Positions 33,476-33,552 of a DNA stretch of 33,552 nucleotides are shown here, in pieces. The notes under the pieces are model-generated. The model did not search any database. It was not told the origin of the DNA and saw only the letters and a program-made list of their open reading frames with translations. This stretch comes from Spirochaetae bacterium HGW-Spirochaetae-1 (GTDB lineage Bacteria > Spirochaetota > UBA4802 > UBA5550), in the NCBI GenBank assembly GCA_002839375.1, contig PGXY01000003.1, positions 1-33,552 of the forward strand. The letters run 5' to 3'. A program made the translations under genes and the position numbers. Position 1 is the stretch's first letter. The number at the start of each line of letters is the position of its first letter.

Positions 33476-33552
33476 TTAAAAATACAACGCCAGCCTTTTA
33501 CGATATGCCTCTTCAAACCAGAGAAATTTCTCCACACACTGCTCAAAGGTCT
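33476..33552 (-). CDS. C-terminal end of an unidentified gene (cut by window)
   Basis: The minus-strand frame entering at the right edge is open for 24 residues and ends FEQCVEKFLWFEEAYRKRL plus ALYF before TAA. The composition looks like a protein C-terminal helix. It is too short to identify. Position suggests it may belong with the menaquinone genes. Confidence 0.4.
   Translation of the reverse strand, partial: TFEQCVEKFLWFEEAYRKRLALYF

Overview
The window looks like a chromosomal segment of a Gram-negative, salt-tolerant bacterium that respires with menaquinone. The evidence is a predicted outer-membrane barrel protein, lipoproteins, a GspC-like protein, genes for two compatible solutes (ectoine and sucrose) and nearly the whole futalosine route to menaquinone. 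The S21 protein and gene content would fit a Desulfobacterota- or Spirochaetota-like lineage, but no rRNA or marker gene settles this. Most genes lie on the minus strand. I found no tRNA, rRNA, CRISPR array or transposase.

Left part (1-13.0 kb, all minus strand): a chemoreceptor cut by the window edge; a sucrose locus (rpsU, sucrose-phosphate synthase, and a sucrose synthase broken by a small frameshifting deletion); an ectoine operon (ectA, ectB, ectC, a GspC-like protein, a zinc-ribbon protein); a two-component system (soluble PAS histidine kinase and NarL/FixJ regulator); then mqnB and mqnD. The promoters of ectABC and of the kinase share a 26-base block (22 of 26 identical) containing an inverted repeat directly abutting the -35 box. 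This suggests the regulator controls both itself and ectoine synthesis, and it is the most notable regulatory signal in the window.

Middle (13.1-22.6 kb): two tandem exported thioredoxin-fold proteins, a barrel protein, an unrecognised 305-residue protein, ilvB-ilvN-ilvC for branched-chain amino acids (the IlvC cofactor loop suggests NADH use), a Nudix hydrolase, a patatin-like lipase, a Cache-like lipoprotein and a prepilin peptidase.

Right part (22.6-33.5 kb): mtnA, a receiver/anti-sigma-type ATPase fusion, ribBA, acpS, a dihydrouridine synthase, menG (ubiE) and mqnC, then a CoA-transferase on the opposite strand, then mqnA, mqnE and ubiX. Together with mqnB and mqnD this supplies MqnA-E, the final methyltransferase and the prenyl-flavin enzyme. 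The 11-base word GGGGTCAGAGC occurs ten times exactly, plus one near copy, between 26.3 and 33.5 kb. I saw none to the left. It lies both between and inside genes, in several reading frames.

Three genes have starts that depart from simple ATG calls: rpsU (apparently CTG), ectA (no ATG/GTG/TTG at its homology-supported N terminus) and ilvB (TTG).
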